Assembly (NCBI RefSeq): GCF_900143275.1
Contig: NZ_FSRO01000001.1
Coordinates: 2,622,116 to 2,686,115 of the forward strand
Origin: Nitrosomonas cryotolerans ATCC 49181
GTDB taxonomy: Bacteria > Pseudomonadota > Gammaproteobacteria > Burkholderiales > Nitrosomonadaceae
Direction of reading: 5' to 3'
Length of the DNA: 64,000 nt
The notes below the pieces were generated by a model. The model worked only from the letters and a program-made list of their open reading frames with translations, did not search any database and had not been told where the DNA came from. Below are positions 1 through 9,186 of the stretch, piece by piece. Both the position numbers and the translations under genes were made by a program. Within the stretch, counting starts at the first letter, position 1; each line of letters starts with the position of its first letter.

Positions 1-40
1 GAAATGCGCGCTTTATGTTACGCTATTGATAATGGAGCCT

Positions 41-71
41 GGTAATGGGCAATGATCAATTGCTCATTACC
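41..71. other. Imperfect inverted repeat (hairpin)
   Basis: Bases 41-47 pair with 65-71 and 49-53 pair with 59-63, with one mismatch between the arms and a short GATC-containing loop. No T-run follows on either strand, so it is not a convincing intrinsic terminator. It lies 47 bp before the PepSY gene and could be the end of an upstream transcription unit or an operator. Function unknown. Confidence 0.5.
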
Positions 72-118
72 GACCAGTCCTCCATATTCTTCATATCTGT
101 ACGACAGGTCGCATTATC

Positions 119-400
119 ATGAGTATGTTTCGAGGTATCTTATTAATCGTTGTTCTAACGACCAGTTTCACGCCATACGTCGTAGCGGATGAAAAAAATA
201 ATATTTTACTAGCCAGCAGCCATCAATCGGGCATTTCTCAGCAAAAAGCGGTCACTATCGCGCAGCAGCATATAAAAGGTCGAGTGCTAGCAGCAAACCG
301 TATCGATAACATGTATCGGATCAAAATACTCAGTCATCAAGGTAGTGTACATATTCTTATGATACACGCCATTGATGGAACCATTGTGTCTTCTCATTGA
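119..400 (+). CDS. Small secreted PepSY-domain protein
   Basis: This 93-residue protein has a signal peptide (hydrophobic residues about 7-20, likely cleavage after the VVA near residue 23). A single PepSY-like domain follows, about residues 37-91, with the pattern of an ISQQKAVTIA helix and a C-terminal strand ending IDGTIVSSH. PepSY proteins act in the periplasm or cell envelope and are often encoded beside two-component systems. Here the response regulator begins 96 bp downstream on the same strand, which suggests a functional link. No enzyme activity is implied. A second ATG two codons in is an equally possible start. Confidence 0.75.
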   Translation: MSMFRGILLIVVLTTSFTPYVVADEKNNILLASSHQSGISQQKAVTIAQQHIKGRVLAANRIDNMYRIKILSHQGSVHILMIHAIDGTIVSSH

Positions 401-496
401 TGGGAAGAACACGGACCGCGGTATATTGCCCCAGTAAAACTACCCCCTACCCTGTTCCTATTCTTATCTGTTACCTCAAACTCCAAGAAATATAAG

Positions 497-1183
497 ATGC
501 GCATTCTAATTATTGAAGATGAGATTCAGTTACAAGTACAGATCCGCCAGAAATTAGAAATGGATGGCTATATGGTAGATACCTGTAATAATGGAGAAGA
601 AGGATTATTCTTTGCCAGTGAATATCCAATAGATGCGGTTATTATAGATATCGGATTACCAGGAATATCAGGCTTAGAAGTTATAAGGAAATTACGCGAA
701 CAAGGCAGCATATTACCAATATTAATTTTAACAGCAAGAGATAGCTGGCAAGATAAAGTCAAAGGTTTGGAAACCGGTGCTGACGACTATCTAGCCAAAC
801 CTTTTCAAATGGAGGAACTACAGGCGAGAATCAAAGCCCTGTTACGTCGCTCGATGGGTACATCCAATACGCAATTGCAGTACGGCTCGATCCTGGTTAA
901 TATCGATACTCAATCAGTAACCGTTGCAGGTAGCGAAATCGATTTAACTACTTTTGAATATCGCTTGCTCGAACAATTGATACGCTATCAGGGAGAAATT
1001 CTTTCTAAACAGGTACTGACAGACTACCTTTATCCTCACAATGAAGACCGCGACAGCAATGTGCTTGAAGTAATGGTAGGACGACTACGTCGCAAGCTTG
1101 ACCCAAACGGGAACCTTAATCCTATCGAAACGGTGCGTGGTCGCGGCTATCGTTTTAAATCAAATCATAAAAACACAGTATGA
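497..1183 (+). CDS. phoP: OmpR/PhoP-family response regulator
   Basis: The 228-residue protein has an N-terminal receiver domain (about 1-115) with the acidic pair ED near residues 7-8, the phosphoacceptor D51 in an IIDIGLPG context, and the conserved Lys in AKPF. A C-terminal winged-helix DNA-binding domain (about 130-222) ends in the typical TVRGRGYRF motif. The ARDSWQDKV stretch is characteristic of PhoP-like regulators. Its last codons overlap the histidine kinase start by 4 bp (ATGA), indicating translational coupling. The symbol rests on resemblance to PhoP; the actual signal (Mg2+, envelope stress or other) cannot be read from sequence. Confidence 0.85.
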   Translation: MRILIIEDEIQLQVQIRQKLEMDGYMVDTCNNGEEGLFFASEYPIDAVIIDIGLPGISGLEVIRKLREQGSILPILILTARDSWQDKVKGLETGADDYLAKPFQMEELQARIKALLRRSMGTSNTQLQYGSILVNIDTQSVTVAGSEIDLTTFEYRLLEQLIRYQGEILSKQVLTDYLYPHNEDRDSNVLEVMVGRLRRKLDPNGNLNPIETVRGRGYRFKSNHKNTV

Positions 1184-2520
1184 TGTCCTTAAATCAGCGT
1201 ATTTTATTAAGTGCTACGCTGGTTCTGTTGATCTTTATCGTAGGCATTGCTTTAACCTTAGATCGTGCGTTTTATGATAGCGCTCGTTTAGGCGTGCAAG
1301 ATCGCATGCTTGCACAGGCACTCTTATTAATGGGTGACGCAGAAGTTGATGAAACGGGTGTTTTGCATATGCCCAGTCATCTACTTGACACTGAGTTGAG
1401 CGGACCGAATTCCGGAACTTATGCATTCATCATGAACCAGGCTCAAACCATTGCCTGGCAATCTGTTTCAGCTTTAAATAAATCAATACCGGCTCAAAGA
1501 CCACTAAAACAAGGAATCAGAAACTTTAAACAGGTAGAAATTGATGGAAAAGCACATTTCATATACAGCTTCGGCGTAGCCTGGACAACAGAAACCAACG
1601 TCTACCCACTGACTTTCAATGTCGTTACGGATATGACATTATTTGATGCTCAGATTGAACGTTATCGTGAGGATCTCTGGGGATGGCTTGGTGTGATGGC
1701 GTTGCTACTATTAATTACCCAAATGCTGGTATTACGCTGGGGCCTACAACCTATGCGTCAGGTTTCCACTGAACTCGCTGCAATTGAATCTGGGTTACAG
1801 AAAAATGTGAAAGGTATTTATCCACCCGAACTGAAGCTACTGACGGATAGCATTAATTCTTTAATTAACCATGAGCGCAAACAACAAAAACGTTACCGCA
1901 ATGGACTAGCCGATCTGGCACACAGTCTTAAAACGCCACTGACCATTCTTTATGGAATAATCAATATTGAAGGAGATAATGAACAGAAAAAAAGAACGGC
2001 TATCAATGAGCAAGTCCATCGTATGGACAATATCATCCAATATCATTTACGTCGAGCAGCAACAGCCGGAAGCTCTCCTGGAACACGCTTAATTACGTTA
2101 CGCCCAATCGTTAATCGAATCATCAACACCGTTAAAAGAGCACATTACAGCAAGCATCCTGAAATAAAAATTGAAGTAGATGATACGATTAATTTACGTA
2201 TTGACGAAGGAGATTTAATGGAGTTGCTTGGCAATCTCGTCGATAATGCCTTTAAATGGTGTCACCGTGTTATCCATTTCTCTGCCAAATATCAGCAAGA
2301 TAAAATTATTATTCGGATAGAGGATGATGGCCCTGGTATTCAGCAAAATGCAGTAAAAAGAATTCTTGAACGAGGAGTGCGTGCAGATCAATCAACACCA
2401 GGTCACGGCATTGGACTTGCGATTGTCCGCGATATTGTTCATGTGTATGCTGGCGAACTATCAATTAGTCAGAATGAAATGAATGGCGCCAGTATTATTA
2501 TTAAGCTTAGTCGCTATTAA
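1180..2520 (+). CDS. phoQ: PhoQ-like membrane sensor histidine kinase
   Basis: The 446-residue inner-membrane kinase has TM1 at about 7-27, a periplasmic sensor region of about 140 residues, TM2 at about 167-187 and a short linker. The HisKA dimerisation helix carries the phosphoacceptor H248 in LADLAHSLKTPL, as in PhoQ. The HATPase domain has the N box (LVDNAFKW), the G1 box (EDDGPGI) and the G2 box (GHGIGLAI). It overlaps the regulator gene by 4 bp, so the pair is cotranscribed. The periplasmic part lacks an obvious acidic patch like that of enterobacterial PhoQ, so the stimulus may differ. Confidence 0.85.
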   Translation: MMSLNQRILLSATLVLLIFIVGIALTLDRAFYDSARLGVQDRMLAQALLLMGDAEVDETGVLHMPSHLLDTELSGPNSGTYAFIMNQAQTIAWQSVSALNKSIPAQRPLKQGIRNFKQVEIDGKAHFIYSFGVAWTTETNVYPLTFNVVTDMTLFDAQIERYREDLWGWLGVMALLLLITQMLVLRWGLQPMRQVSTELAAIESGLQKNVKGIYPPELKLLTDSINSLINHERKQQKRYRNGLADLAHSLKTPLTILYGIINIEGDNEQKKRTAINEQVHRMDNIIQYHLRRAATAGSSPGTRLITLRPIVNRIINTVKRAHYSKHPEIKIEVDDTINLRIDEGDLMELLGNLVDNAFKWCHRVIHFSAKYQQDKIIIRIEDDGPGIQQNAVKRILERGVRADQSTPGHGIGLAIVRDIVHVYAGELSISQNEMNGASIIIKLSRY

Positions 2521-2583
2521 TAAAGAACTGTCAGGATTATAAGTAATGTATCAAAGCCCGAATCCAGATTACATGAAAAATAC

Positions 2584-2672
2584 GAGACCTTTGCAAAACC
2601 CCAATAATTTAAAAATTAACCCTTTATAATCAATAGTAGAAAACTTCTGGAGAGGACTTTTGCAAAAGTCTC
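2584..2672 (+). mobile_element. Miniature inverted-repeat element, family A, copy 1
   Basis: The 89-bp non-coding element begins GAGACCTTTGCAAAA and ends TTTTGCAAAAGTCTC, giving near-perfect terminal inverted repeats. It is flanked by the 5-bp direct repeat AATAC (2579-2583 and 2673-2677), a clear target-site duplication. The interior shares TTATAATCAATAG and ACTTCTGG with the copies at 17854, 40941 and 55443. No transposase is encoded, so it must move in trans. It sits 63 bp after the phoQ stop codon and could fold into a terminator-like hairpin in RNA. Confidence 0.88.
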
Positions 2673-2934
2673 AATACATGAGCCCTGCTCTCCCCATGCC
2701 ATATAGTCAAAAATCTTTTCCGAGATCAATTGAACTTGCTCAATATAACAAACCTGGCTTGATACACCTTAATTCGATCGATCTATCCCTTATACGATCT
2801 TAAGATTACATGTTCCCAGTCAGATACCAATCATCTATTGAAACAAAGAATAAAAGGTTTAGAATACCATAGTGGTGCAATATCTTTACTTGAAAGACTA
2901 TGATATAAAGGCGTTATAAAGAAAAATGCTTAAG

Positions 2935-2978
2935 CAGGTTACTTTAAGCGTAAGCGCAGGTTACTTTAAGCGCAAGCG
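2935..2978. repeat. Two-copy 22-bp direct tandem repeat
   Basis: Two adjacent 22-bp units (2935-2956 and 2957-2978) start CAGGTTACTTTAAGCG and differ at one base (T versus C). The unit contains AAGCG twice, giving a nested periodicity. It is intergenic, with no associated gene. It could be a regulator binding site or a replication-slippage product. Confidence 0.7.
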
Positions 2979-3183
2979 GATTTTCTCTTGCATTCCTTGA
3001 ACGATAGAAATATGGAGGGGAGTGTGATATAAGCTGGATACTGAAATAAGAAATAATTAGATATCCGATATTCTAACTGTCCAGAATATCAAGAAATAGC
3101 AGTGTCGCTCTGATCGGTATCGTTCCTGATACAGGCGTTTAAAAGCTGTTTTTATTATTCAGCGTATCACAAATAATGAAAGC

Positions 3184-3268
3184 TGGTGCCCAGAAGAGGA
3201 CTCGAACCTCCACACCCGAAGGCACATGGACCTGAACCATGCGCGTCTACCAATTCCGCCATCTGGGC
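3184..3268 (-). tRNA. tRNA-Leu (anticodon CAG)
   Basis: The reverse strand folds as a class II tRNA. The acceptor stem starts GCCCAGA and closes with TCTGGGC, followed by discriminator A and an encoded CCA. The anticodon stem CATGG/CCATG encloses a loop with CAG, and there is a long variable arm (TGCCTTCGGGTG) and a TTCGAGT T-loop. It decodes CUG. It is transcribed divergently from rnr, whose start lies 73 bp away. Confidence 0.97.
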
Positions 3269-3341
3269 ACATATACACCCGCATCCTGTCTAGTCTATCT
3301 AGGATGGCGGGAAGTTCGCCATTCTATAGGAAATCACTGTT

Positions 3342-5579
3342 TTGTCAATTAAGAAGAAATATAAACTGCGCAATCTGGATCCCTATCTTGAGCGTGAGAA
3401 GAAACGTTATGGCAACCCATTGCCTAGCCGAGAATATATCCTACAGATCATGAAAGAACAAGGTATCCCTATTACCGAACAGGCATTGCAAAAACTCCTG
3501 AACATTACCTTAGAGGAACATGAGATCTTTCGTCATCGACTGGCTGCAATGGTACGTGAAGGTCAGATAATGCGTAATCGCAAGGGTGATATTTGTGTCA
3601 TGGAGAAACTTGCCTTAATCAAAGGAAGAGTGCAAGGCCATGCCGATGGATATGGTTTTTTGCTGCCAGATGATGGTAATACCGATTTATTTCTGAGCGC
3701 CAAGGAAATGCATAAGGCATTACATGGTGATCGTGTAGTGGTACGTGAAATAGGTGTAGACCGGCGTGGCCGAAAAGAAGCAACCATAGTAGAGGTTTTA
3801 GAGCGCGTCAATACACAACTGGTTGGTCGGTTGCATATTGATCATGGCATCTTGTTTGTAGTCGCAGAAAATCGGCGTATCAGTCAGGATATTCTCATAC
3901 CCAAGGAAGAATCTCTGCATGCAAAAGCCGGACAAGTCGTCATTATAAAGATTATCCAGCAACCCAGCAGAAAAATTCAGCCTATCGGCCATGTTATTGA
4001 GATTTTGGGTGATTACACAGCACCCGGGATGGAAATTGAAATTGCGTTACGCAAACATGATCTACCTCATCAATTTTCACCGGAAATAGAACAGCTTTCT
4101 GTAAAGTTTCCCAAGCGATTATTAAAAAAAGAGCTCATTGACAGAGAAGATATTCGTCATTTGCCATTGATAACAATTGATAGCGAAACAGCACGTGATT
4201 TTGATGATGCTGTATATTGTGAGAGCGTCGGCAAGGATTACAAACTATACGTTGCCATCGCTGATGTCAGTCATTATGTGCATAGTAATGATGCTATTGA
4301 TCGGGAAGCATTCGAGCGAGGTAACTCAGTCTATTTTCCAAGACGAGTCATCCCTATGTTGCCGGAAATACTCTCCAATGGACTATGCTCGCTTAATCCG
4401 CAGAGAAATCGCCTCTGTATGGTCTGCGAAATACACCTCCAATCCAATGGTGAACTCCTTAGTTATCGTTTCTATCCTGCGATTATGCGCTCGCACGCAC
4501 GGCTGACTTATAATAAAGTCACAGCGATATTAACTAATTCAAAAGGAAAAGAAGCACAGCAAAACATAAAGCTTCTCCCGCATATACAGTTACTATACAA
4601 GTTATATAAAACACTATTAAAAGCACGGAAAAAGCGTGGTGCGATTGATTTCGAAACGATTGAAACACAAATGATCTTCAATGACGAGGGTAAAATTGAG
4701 AAAATTCAACCCGTACAACGTACTGACGCTCACCGTATTATCGAAGAATGTATGCTGGCTGCAAATGTATGTGCTTCAAACCTGCTACAAAAACACAACC
4801 AACCCGCTATTTACCGTATTCATGAAGGGCCAACCCCAGACAAACTTGAATCATTGCGGAATTTTCTTAAAGAGTTTGGCTTACGATTAGGCGGAAGAGA
4901 TAAACCTGGCGCTAAGGATTATGCCAAAGTATTATTGAGTATAAGAGATAGACCTGACGCACAACTACTGCAAACCGTGATGTTAAGATCTATGCAACAA
5001 GCTATTTACAGCCCTGATAATATTGGTCATTTTGGATTAGCATACGAATCTTATACACACTTCACCTCGCCTATTCGTCGTTATCCAGATTTACTGGTAC
5101 ATCGTGCGATTAAAGCTGTATTAAATGGCGATCAGTATTCGCCAGGCGATTGGCACGAATTAGGTAAACATTGCTCACAAACTGAACGACGTGCTGATGA
5201 GGCGACCCGTGATGTCGAATCATGGTTAAAGTGCTTCTATATGCAGGATAGAATTGGGGAACATTTTGATGGAATTATCAGCGGTGTCACAGGATTTGGG
5301 TTATTCGTCGCATTAGCTGATGTTTATGTGGAAGGACTCGTACATATTTCTGAGCTACCCCGCGATTATTTTCATTTTGATGCTGCTAAACATACATTAC
5401 AAGGCGAACGTAGCGGCAAGCAGTACCGCCTTGGTGACCGGCTGCGTGTCAAGCTCGTACGCGTAGATCTGGAAACCAGCAAAATTGATTTTGTATTATC
5501 CGAAACAACCCAGACCGCTGACAAATCTGGTTTTAAAAAAGAAACCAAAAAAAAGAAACGATTTAAAACCGTTCCGTGA
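3342..5579 (+). CDS. rnr: Ribonuclease R
   Basis: This 745-residue 3'-5' exoribonuclease degrades structured RNA and takes part in rRNA, tRNA and mRNA quality control. In order: an N-terminal helix-turn-helix region (to about 75), cold-shock domains (about 85-250), the RNB catalytic domain with the acidic cluster in DSETARDFDDAVY near residues 280-292, a C-terminal S1 domain (about 645-725, GEHFDGIISGVTGFG), and a Lys-rich tail typical of RNase R. The start is TTG at 3342, preceded by an AGGAA sequence about 9 bp upstream; no better ATG exists before the conserved N-terminus. rlmB follows 149 bp downstream, the same order as in E. coli. Confidence 0.93.
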   Translation: MSIKKKYKLRNLDPYLEREKKRYGNPLPSREYILQIMKEQGIPITEQALQKLLNITLEEHEIFRHRLAAMVREGQIMRNRKGDICVMEKLALIKGRVQGHADGYGFLLPDDGNTDLFLSAKEMHKALHGDRVVVREIGVDRRGRKEATIVEVLERVNTQLVGRLHIDHGILFVVAENRRISQDILIPKEESLHAKAGQVVIIKIIQQPSRKIQPIGHVIEILGDYTAPGMEIEIALRKHDLPHQFSPEIEQLSVKFPKRLLKKELIDREDIRHLPLITIDSETARDFDDAVYCESVGKDYKLYVAIADVSHYVHSNDAIDREAFERGNSVYFPRRVIPMLPEILSNGLCSLNPQRNRLCMVCEIHLQSNGELLSYRFYPAIMRSHARLTYNKVTAILTNSKGKEAQQNIKLLPHIQLLYKLYKTLLKARKKRGAIDFETIETQMIFNDEGKIEKIQPVQRTDAHRIIEECMLAANVCASNLLQKHNQPAIYRIHEGPTPDKLESLRNFLKEFGLRLGGRDKPGAKDYAKVLLSIRDRPDAQLLQTVMLRSMQQAIYSPDNIGHFGLAYESYTHFTSPIRRYPDLLVHRAIKAVLNGDQYSPGDWHELGKHCSQTERRADEATRDVESWLKCFYMQDRIGEHFDGIISGVTGFGLFVALADVYVEGLVHISELPRDYFHFDAAKHTLQGERSGKQYRLGDRLRVKLVRVDLETSKIDFVLSETTQTADKSGFKKETKKKKRFKTVP

Positions 5580-5728
5580 GATTTCATCTATCTACCAGTA
5601 TATATCGCTAATCCATATTAAATATCAGAACACAATTGTTATAAACTTCTATAATTCACACCATATCGCCCTTCGTCAAGCATCGTTCTTACGTTGAATT
5701 AAGTACTCACGTTTAAATATAAATAAAT

Positions 5729-6487
5729 ATGTCTAATATTCACCTAATCTTTGGTTTCCACGTTGTCGTTAGTCGCCTGCGGCAACATCCGGATAGTATC
5801 AGGGAAATATTCATTGACTCTGCACGTCATGATCAGCGTACACGGGACCTAATAAAACTTGCAGAAACCCAGGGAATTCGCTTGATCTCCTGTGACAATA
5901 CAAGACTCACAAATATGGCTGGAGCCAGACATCATCAAGGCGTCGCCGCAACTATTGATACAACAAGAATTTATGTCGACATTGATGATATTTTGGATAC
6001 ACTATCCGAACCTGCCCGGCTACTCGTATTAGATGGCATTCAGGATCCACATAATTTAGGCGCATGCCTACGCGTAGCGGATGCTTTTGGTATCCATGCA
6101 GTAATCGCGCCTAAAGATCGAGCAGTTGGGCTGACTGCTACCGTTCACAAAGTATCCAGTGGTGCAGCTGATACGGTGCCCTACATAGCCGTCACCAATT
6201 TGGCGCGGACCTTAAGAAAACTAAAACAACGCGACATATGGATAGTCGGAACCGCGGCGGATGCAGATAATCATCTAAACTCTGTTACACTAAGTGGGTC
6301 AATCGCTTGGGTACTGGGGGCAGAAGGCGAAGGCATGCGACGCCTCACACGGGAGACCTGCGACCAATTAATCCGCATTCCCATGCTCGGAAGCGTAGAA
6401 AGTCTTAATGTCTCAGTCAGCGCGGGAATTTGTTTATTTGAAACTTATCGCCAGCAAGCAACGATAAAATCAGCCTCTTCTGATTAA
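5729..6487 (+). CDS. rlmB: 23S rRNA (guanosine-2251-2'-O)-methyltransferase
   Basis: This 252-residue SpoU-family (SPOUT) enzyme methylates the 2'-OH of G2251 in the 23S rRNA P-loop. The N-terminal substrate-binding domain begins IHLIFGFHVVVSRLR. The SPOUT motifs follow: LVLDGIQDPHNLGACLR (motif 1, about residues 98-114), WVLGAEGEGMRRL (motif 2, near 190-202) and IPMLGSVESLNVSVSAGICLFE (motif 3, near 214-235), the last two forming the knotted AdoMet site. It follows rnr on the same strand and may be cotranscribed with it. Confidence 0.93.
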   Translation: MSNIHLIFGFHVVVSRLRQHPDSIREIFIDSARHDQRTRDLIKLAETQGIRLISCDNTRLTNMAGARHHQGVAATIDTTRIYVDIDDILDTLSEPARLLVLDGIQDPHNLGACLRVADAFGIHAVIAPKDRAVGLTATVHKVSSGAADTVPYIAVTNLARTLRKLKQRDIWIVGTAADADNHLNSVTLSGSIAWVLGAEGEGMRRLTRETCDQLIRIPMLGSVESLNVSVSAGICLFETYRQQATIKSASSD

Positions 6488-6651
6488 CATTCATTTGTTC
6501 ATTGTCATTCAATTAAGCCCACTCAGTAGGCAGAATAAAATCAACACTTAGATAAAGAAGACATGAGCGATATCTTTAATCATGCGAAAAATGATAAATA
6601 TAATTTCTTCCAATCTCATCATAATACAAACTATATAGACAATTTTCTACC

Positions 6652-8406
6652 ATGATTCTGCCAGATCTATCTAATTTTAAAGCTCATCTTGCCAAACTTC
6701 TACATCACGCTGCGGAAAAAATAATACCACCAGACTTATCGGTACATATTGAACTGGCTCGTACTAAACAGGCTAGTCATGGTGATTATTCCTGTAATCT
6801 GGCCATGCAATTAGCAAAATCCTTACGTAAGAATCCTCGTGATATCGCTAACCTGTTAATTGATGCGATACCAGACTCGCCTTATCTGGAAAAGGTTGAG
6901 GTCGCGGGAGCAGGATTTATTAATTTATTTCTCAAGATTGCTGCCAAACAACAGTTTCCACATTACGTGCTGCAAAGTGGCGATAAATTTGGTTGCAGCA
7001 ACTTTGGTCAGAAAAAACAAGTTCAAGTAGAATTTGTTTCAGCTAATCCAACTGGGCCATTACACGTCGGTCATGGACGAGGCGCAGCATTTGGTGCAAG
7101 CCTTGCTAACATACTGACTGCCACTGGCTTTTCTGTCACACGTGAATATTATGTTAACGATGCAGGACGTCAAATGGACATTTTGACACTTTCCACTTGG
7201 CTACGTTACATGGAACTTTACGATTCTAAAATACCATTCCCGGAAAATGCCTACCAGGGTGAATACGTTCGGAATATGGCACGGCTCATACAGCAAGCTC
7301 ATGGAAAACGCTACGTTCATCAGTCTGAATCATGGTTACAGAATTCTCATATAGCGACTACAACGGCGATTGACTTGGATGCACAATTAGACCGATTAAT
7401 TATCCATGTAAAAAAGCTGCTGGGACAAGATTACGCATACATACATAATTTTGTACTTACCGAACAATTAGGTGACTGTCGTAACGATTTAATGGAATTC
7501 GGTGTGGAATTCGATATCTGGTTTTCTGAGCAGTCACTGTTTGACAATGGCCTGGTAGCGCATGCTGTTCATTTACTCGAAATAAAGCAACTTCTATATC
7601 AAAAGGATGGTGCTACATGGTTTCGCTCAACTGATTTTGGTGATGAGAAAGATCGGGTTGTGCAACGAGAAAACGGACAGTTTACTTATTTCGCATCTGA
7701 TATTGCTTATCATCTCAATAAATTTGAACGGGGCTTTGAACAAGTTATCAATGTATGGGGTGCAGATCACCACGGCTACATCATGCGGGTAAAGGGCGCA
7801 CTCCAGGCATTGGAACTGGACCCGGCAAAGCTAGAAATTGCACTGGTACAGTTTGCAGTGCTCTACCGAGATGGGGAAAAAGCAGCCATGTCCACTCGTT
7901 CAGGAGATTTTGTGACACTTCGAGAGTTACGCCAGGAAGTAGGAAAAGATGCAGCACGATTCTTTTATGTCATGCGTAAAAGTGATCAGCATCTTGATTT
8001 TGATCTGGATCTCGCAAAATCACAGAGTAACGACAATCCAGTGTATTACGTACAATATGCCCATGCTCGAGTGTGTAGCGTACTGGATCAATGGAATGAG
8101 GATATAAGCATACTGGCCCATACCAACACCGAAGCACTCACAAGTCCTGCCGAATTATTACTACTGCAAAAGCTAATTGATTTCCCGGATATTGTAGAAG
8201 CGGCCGCAAAAGAATTTTCTCCGCATTTGATTGCTTTTTACCTCAGAGAGCTAGCGAGTGAATTTCATAGTTATTATAATGCAACACGTTTTCTGGTGTC
8301 TGACATTACACTCCGACATGCTCGGCTGATCTTGATTATTGCAATACGGCAAGTATTGAATAATGGGCTGGCGCTATTAGGTGTGAATGCTCCAGAGAAA
8401 ATGTAA
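6652..8406 (+). CDS. argS: Arginyl-tRNA synthetase
   Basis: This 584-residue class I aminoacyl-tRNA synthetase charges tRNA-Arg. It has the ArgRS-specific N-terminal Add1 domain (about 1-110), the HIGH-like signature in SANPTGPLHVGHGRG (about 130-144), and the Rossmann catalytic core. The degenerate KMSKS region reads AAMSTRSGD, as usual for ArgRS, and a C-terminal all-helical anticodon-binding domain includes YVQYAHARVCSVL. Length and motif order match bacterial ArgRS. The SPOR-domain gene follows after 24 bp, so the two probably form an operon. Confidence 0.96.
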   Translation: MILPDLSNFKAHLAKLLHHAAEKIIPPDLSVHIELARTKQASHGDYSCNLAMQLAKSLRKNPRDIANLLIDAIPDSPYLEKVEVAGAGFINLFLKIAAKQQFPHYVLQSGDKFGCSNFGQKKQVQVEFVSANPTGPLHVGHGRGAAFGASLANILTATGFSVTREYYVNDAGRQMDILTLSTWLRYMELYDSKIPFPENAYQGEYVRNMARLIQQAHGKRYVHQSESWLQNSHIATTTAIDLDAQLDRLIIHVKKLLGQDYAYIHNFVLTEQLGDCRNDLMEFGVEFDIWFSEQSLFDNGLVAHAVHLLEIKQLLYQKDGATWFRSTDFGDEKDRVVQRENGQFTYFASDIAYHLNKFERGFEQVINVWGADHHGYIMRVKGALQALELDPAKLEIALVQFAVLYRDGEKAAMSTRSGDFVTLRELRQEVGKDAARFFYVMRKSDQHLDFDLDLAKSQSNDNPVYYVQYAHARVCSVLDQWNEDISILAHTNTEALTSPAELLLLQKLIDFPDIVEAAAKEFSPHLIAFYLRELASEFHSYYNATRFLVSDITLRHARLILIIAIRQVLNNGLALLGVNAPEKM

Positions 8407-8430
8407 CCAGATTAATAAATAAGGATTCCC

Positions 8431-9054
8431 ATGAGCCGAGATTACAAATCCCGCAAGTCATCGACAACCAGTAAAAATGGGAGCTCGCTGATTTGGGGGC
8501 TTTTTATAGGTTATGCAATGGGTCTTATAAGCGCTATCGGTGTATGGATATACCTGAGTCAGGCCCCTAGTCCATTTCTATCCAATGAAAAACTAACCGA
8601 TAGCCCATCAACAAAACAAGACATCAGTAAAGCGCCATCTAAAATACAGCCCTCTATTACCCCTGAAGAAAAAGTAGCCAAAGTCGATGAAAAACTTAGA
8701 TTTGATTTTTACAAAATACTGCCAGGTATTGAGGAGCCTGTCACGGAGCAGGAATTTAAAGAAGCAGTACAACAACCGCCTCCAATTAAAAGTCAAAATA
8801 GCTCAGTAGAAAACTATTTTCTTCAAGTTGGATCCTTTAAGAGAGCAGAGGAAGCGGAGAATCTAAAAGCAAGGCTTGCATTACTCGGCATGGTGTCATC
8901 AATCCAATCTGCAGATTTATCAGAGAAAGGAATCTGGCATAGAGTTCGGATCGGACCTTTTACAGACGTAAATGAAGTTAATCAGGTTCGCACATCCTTA
9001 CAGAAAAATGGCATAAAGGCCAATTTTATCAAAGTTCGCGAAAATACACGATAA
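8431..9054 (+). CDS. SPOR-domain membrane protein (FtsN-like)
   Basis: The 207-residue protein has a short cytoplasmic N-terminus, one transmembrane helix at about 20-42 and a Pro/Lys-rich periplasmic linker. A C-terminal SPOR domain (about 128-205) begins ENYFLQVGSFKRAEEAE. SPOR domains bind denuded septal peptidoglycan, so a cell-division role like FtsN is likely, though FtsN essential-peptide motifs are not evident. It lies 24 bp after argS. Its TAA stop forms part of the target duplication of the miniature element inserted immediately after it. Confidence 0.85.
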   Translation: MSRDYKSRKSSTTSKNGSSLIWGLFIGYAMGLISAIGVWIYLSQAPSPFLSNEKLTDSPSTKQDISKAPSKIQPSITPEEKVAKVDEKLRFDFYKILPGIEEPVTEQEFKEAVQQPPPIKSQNSSVENYFLQVGSFKRAEEAENLKARLALLGMVSSIQSADLSEKGIWHRVRIGPFTDVNEVNQVRTSLQKNGIKANFIKVRENTR

Positions 9055-9164
9055 AAGACCGCTGCATAACTGTGTTTTTGAGCTTTTCTGATTACTTGCA
9101 GCATCGATAAATCAAACACTTAAAAATCTTATCCAGCCCGAGATAACAGTTATGCAGCGGTCTT
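9055..9164 (+). mobile_element. Miniature inverted-repeat element, family B, copy 1
   Basis: The 110-bp element has termini AAGACCGCTGCATAACTG and CAGTTATGCAGCGGTCTT, a perfect 18-bp inverted repeat. It is flanked by the 5-bp direct repeat GATAA (9050-9054 and 9165-9169). The interior is nearly the reverse complement of the copy at 17704-17814. No open reading frame is present. The insertion is exactly behind the SPOR gene stop codon and directly before a decayed dsbA. Confidence 0.92.
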
Positions 9165-9186
9165 GATAATGCTATTGTTATTTTAA

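Larger units (their letters stand above)
2521..3183. other. Intergenic stretch with a miniature element and a tandem repeat
   Basis: No coding region is convincing here. The stretch holds an 89-bp miniature inverted-repeat element (2584-2672), a 22-bp direct tandem repeat (2935-2978) and the 3' flank of tRNA-Leu. The rest is AT-rich with no recognisable gene relic. Confidence 0.6.
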
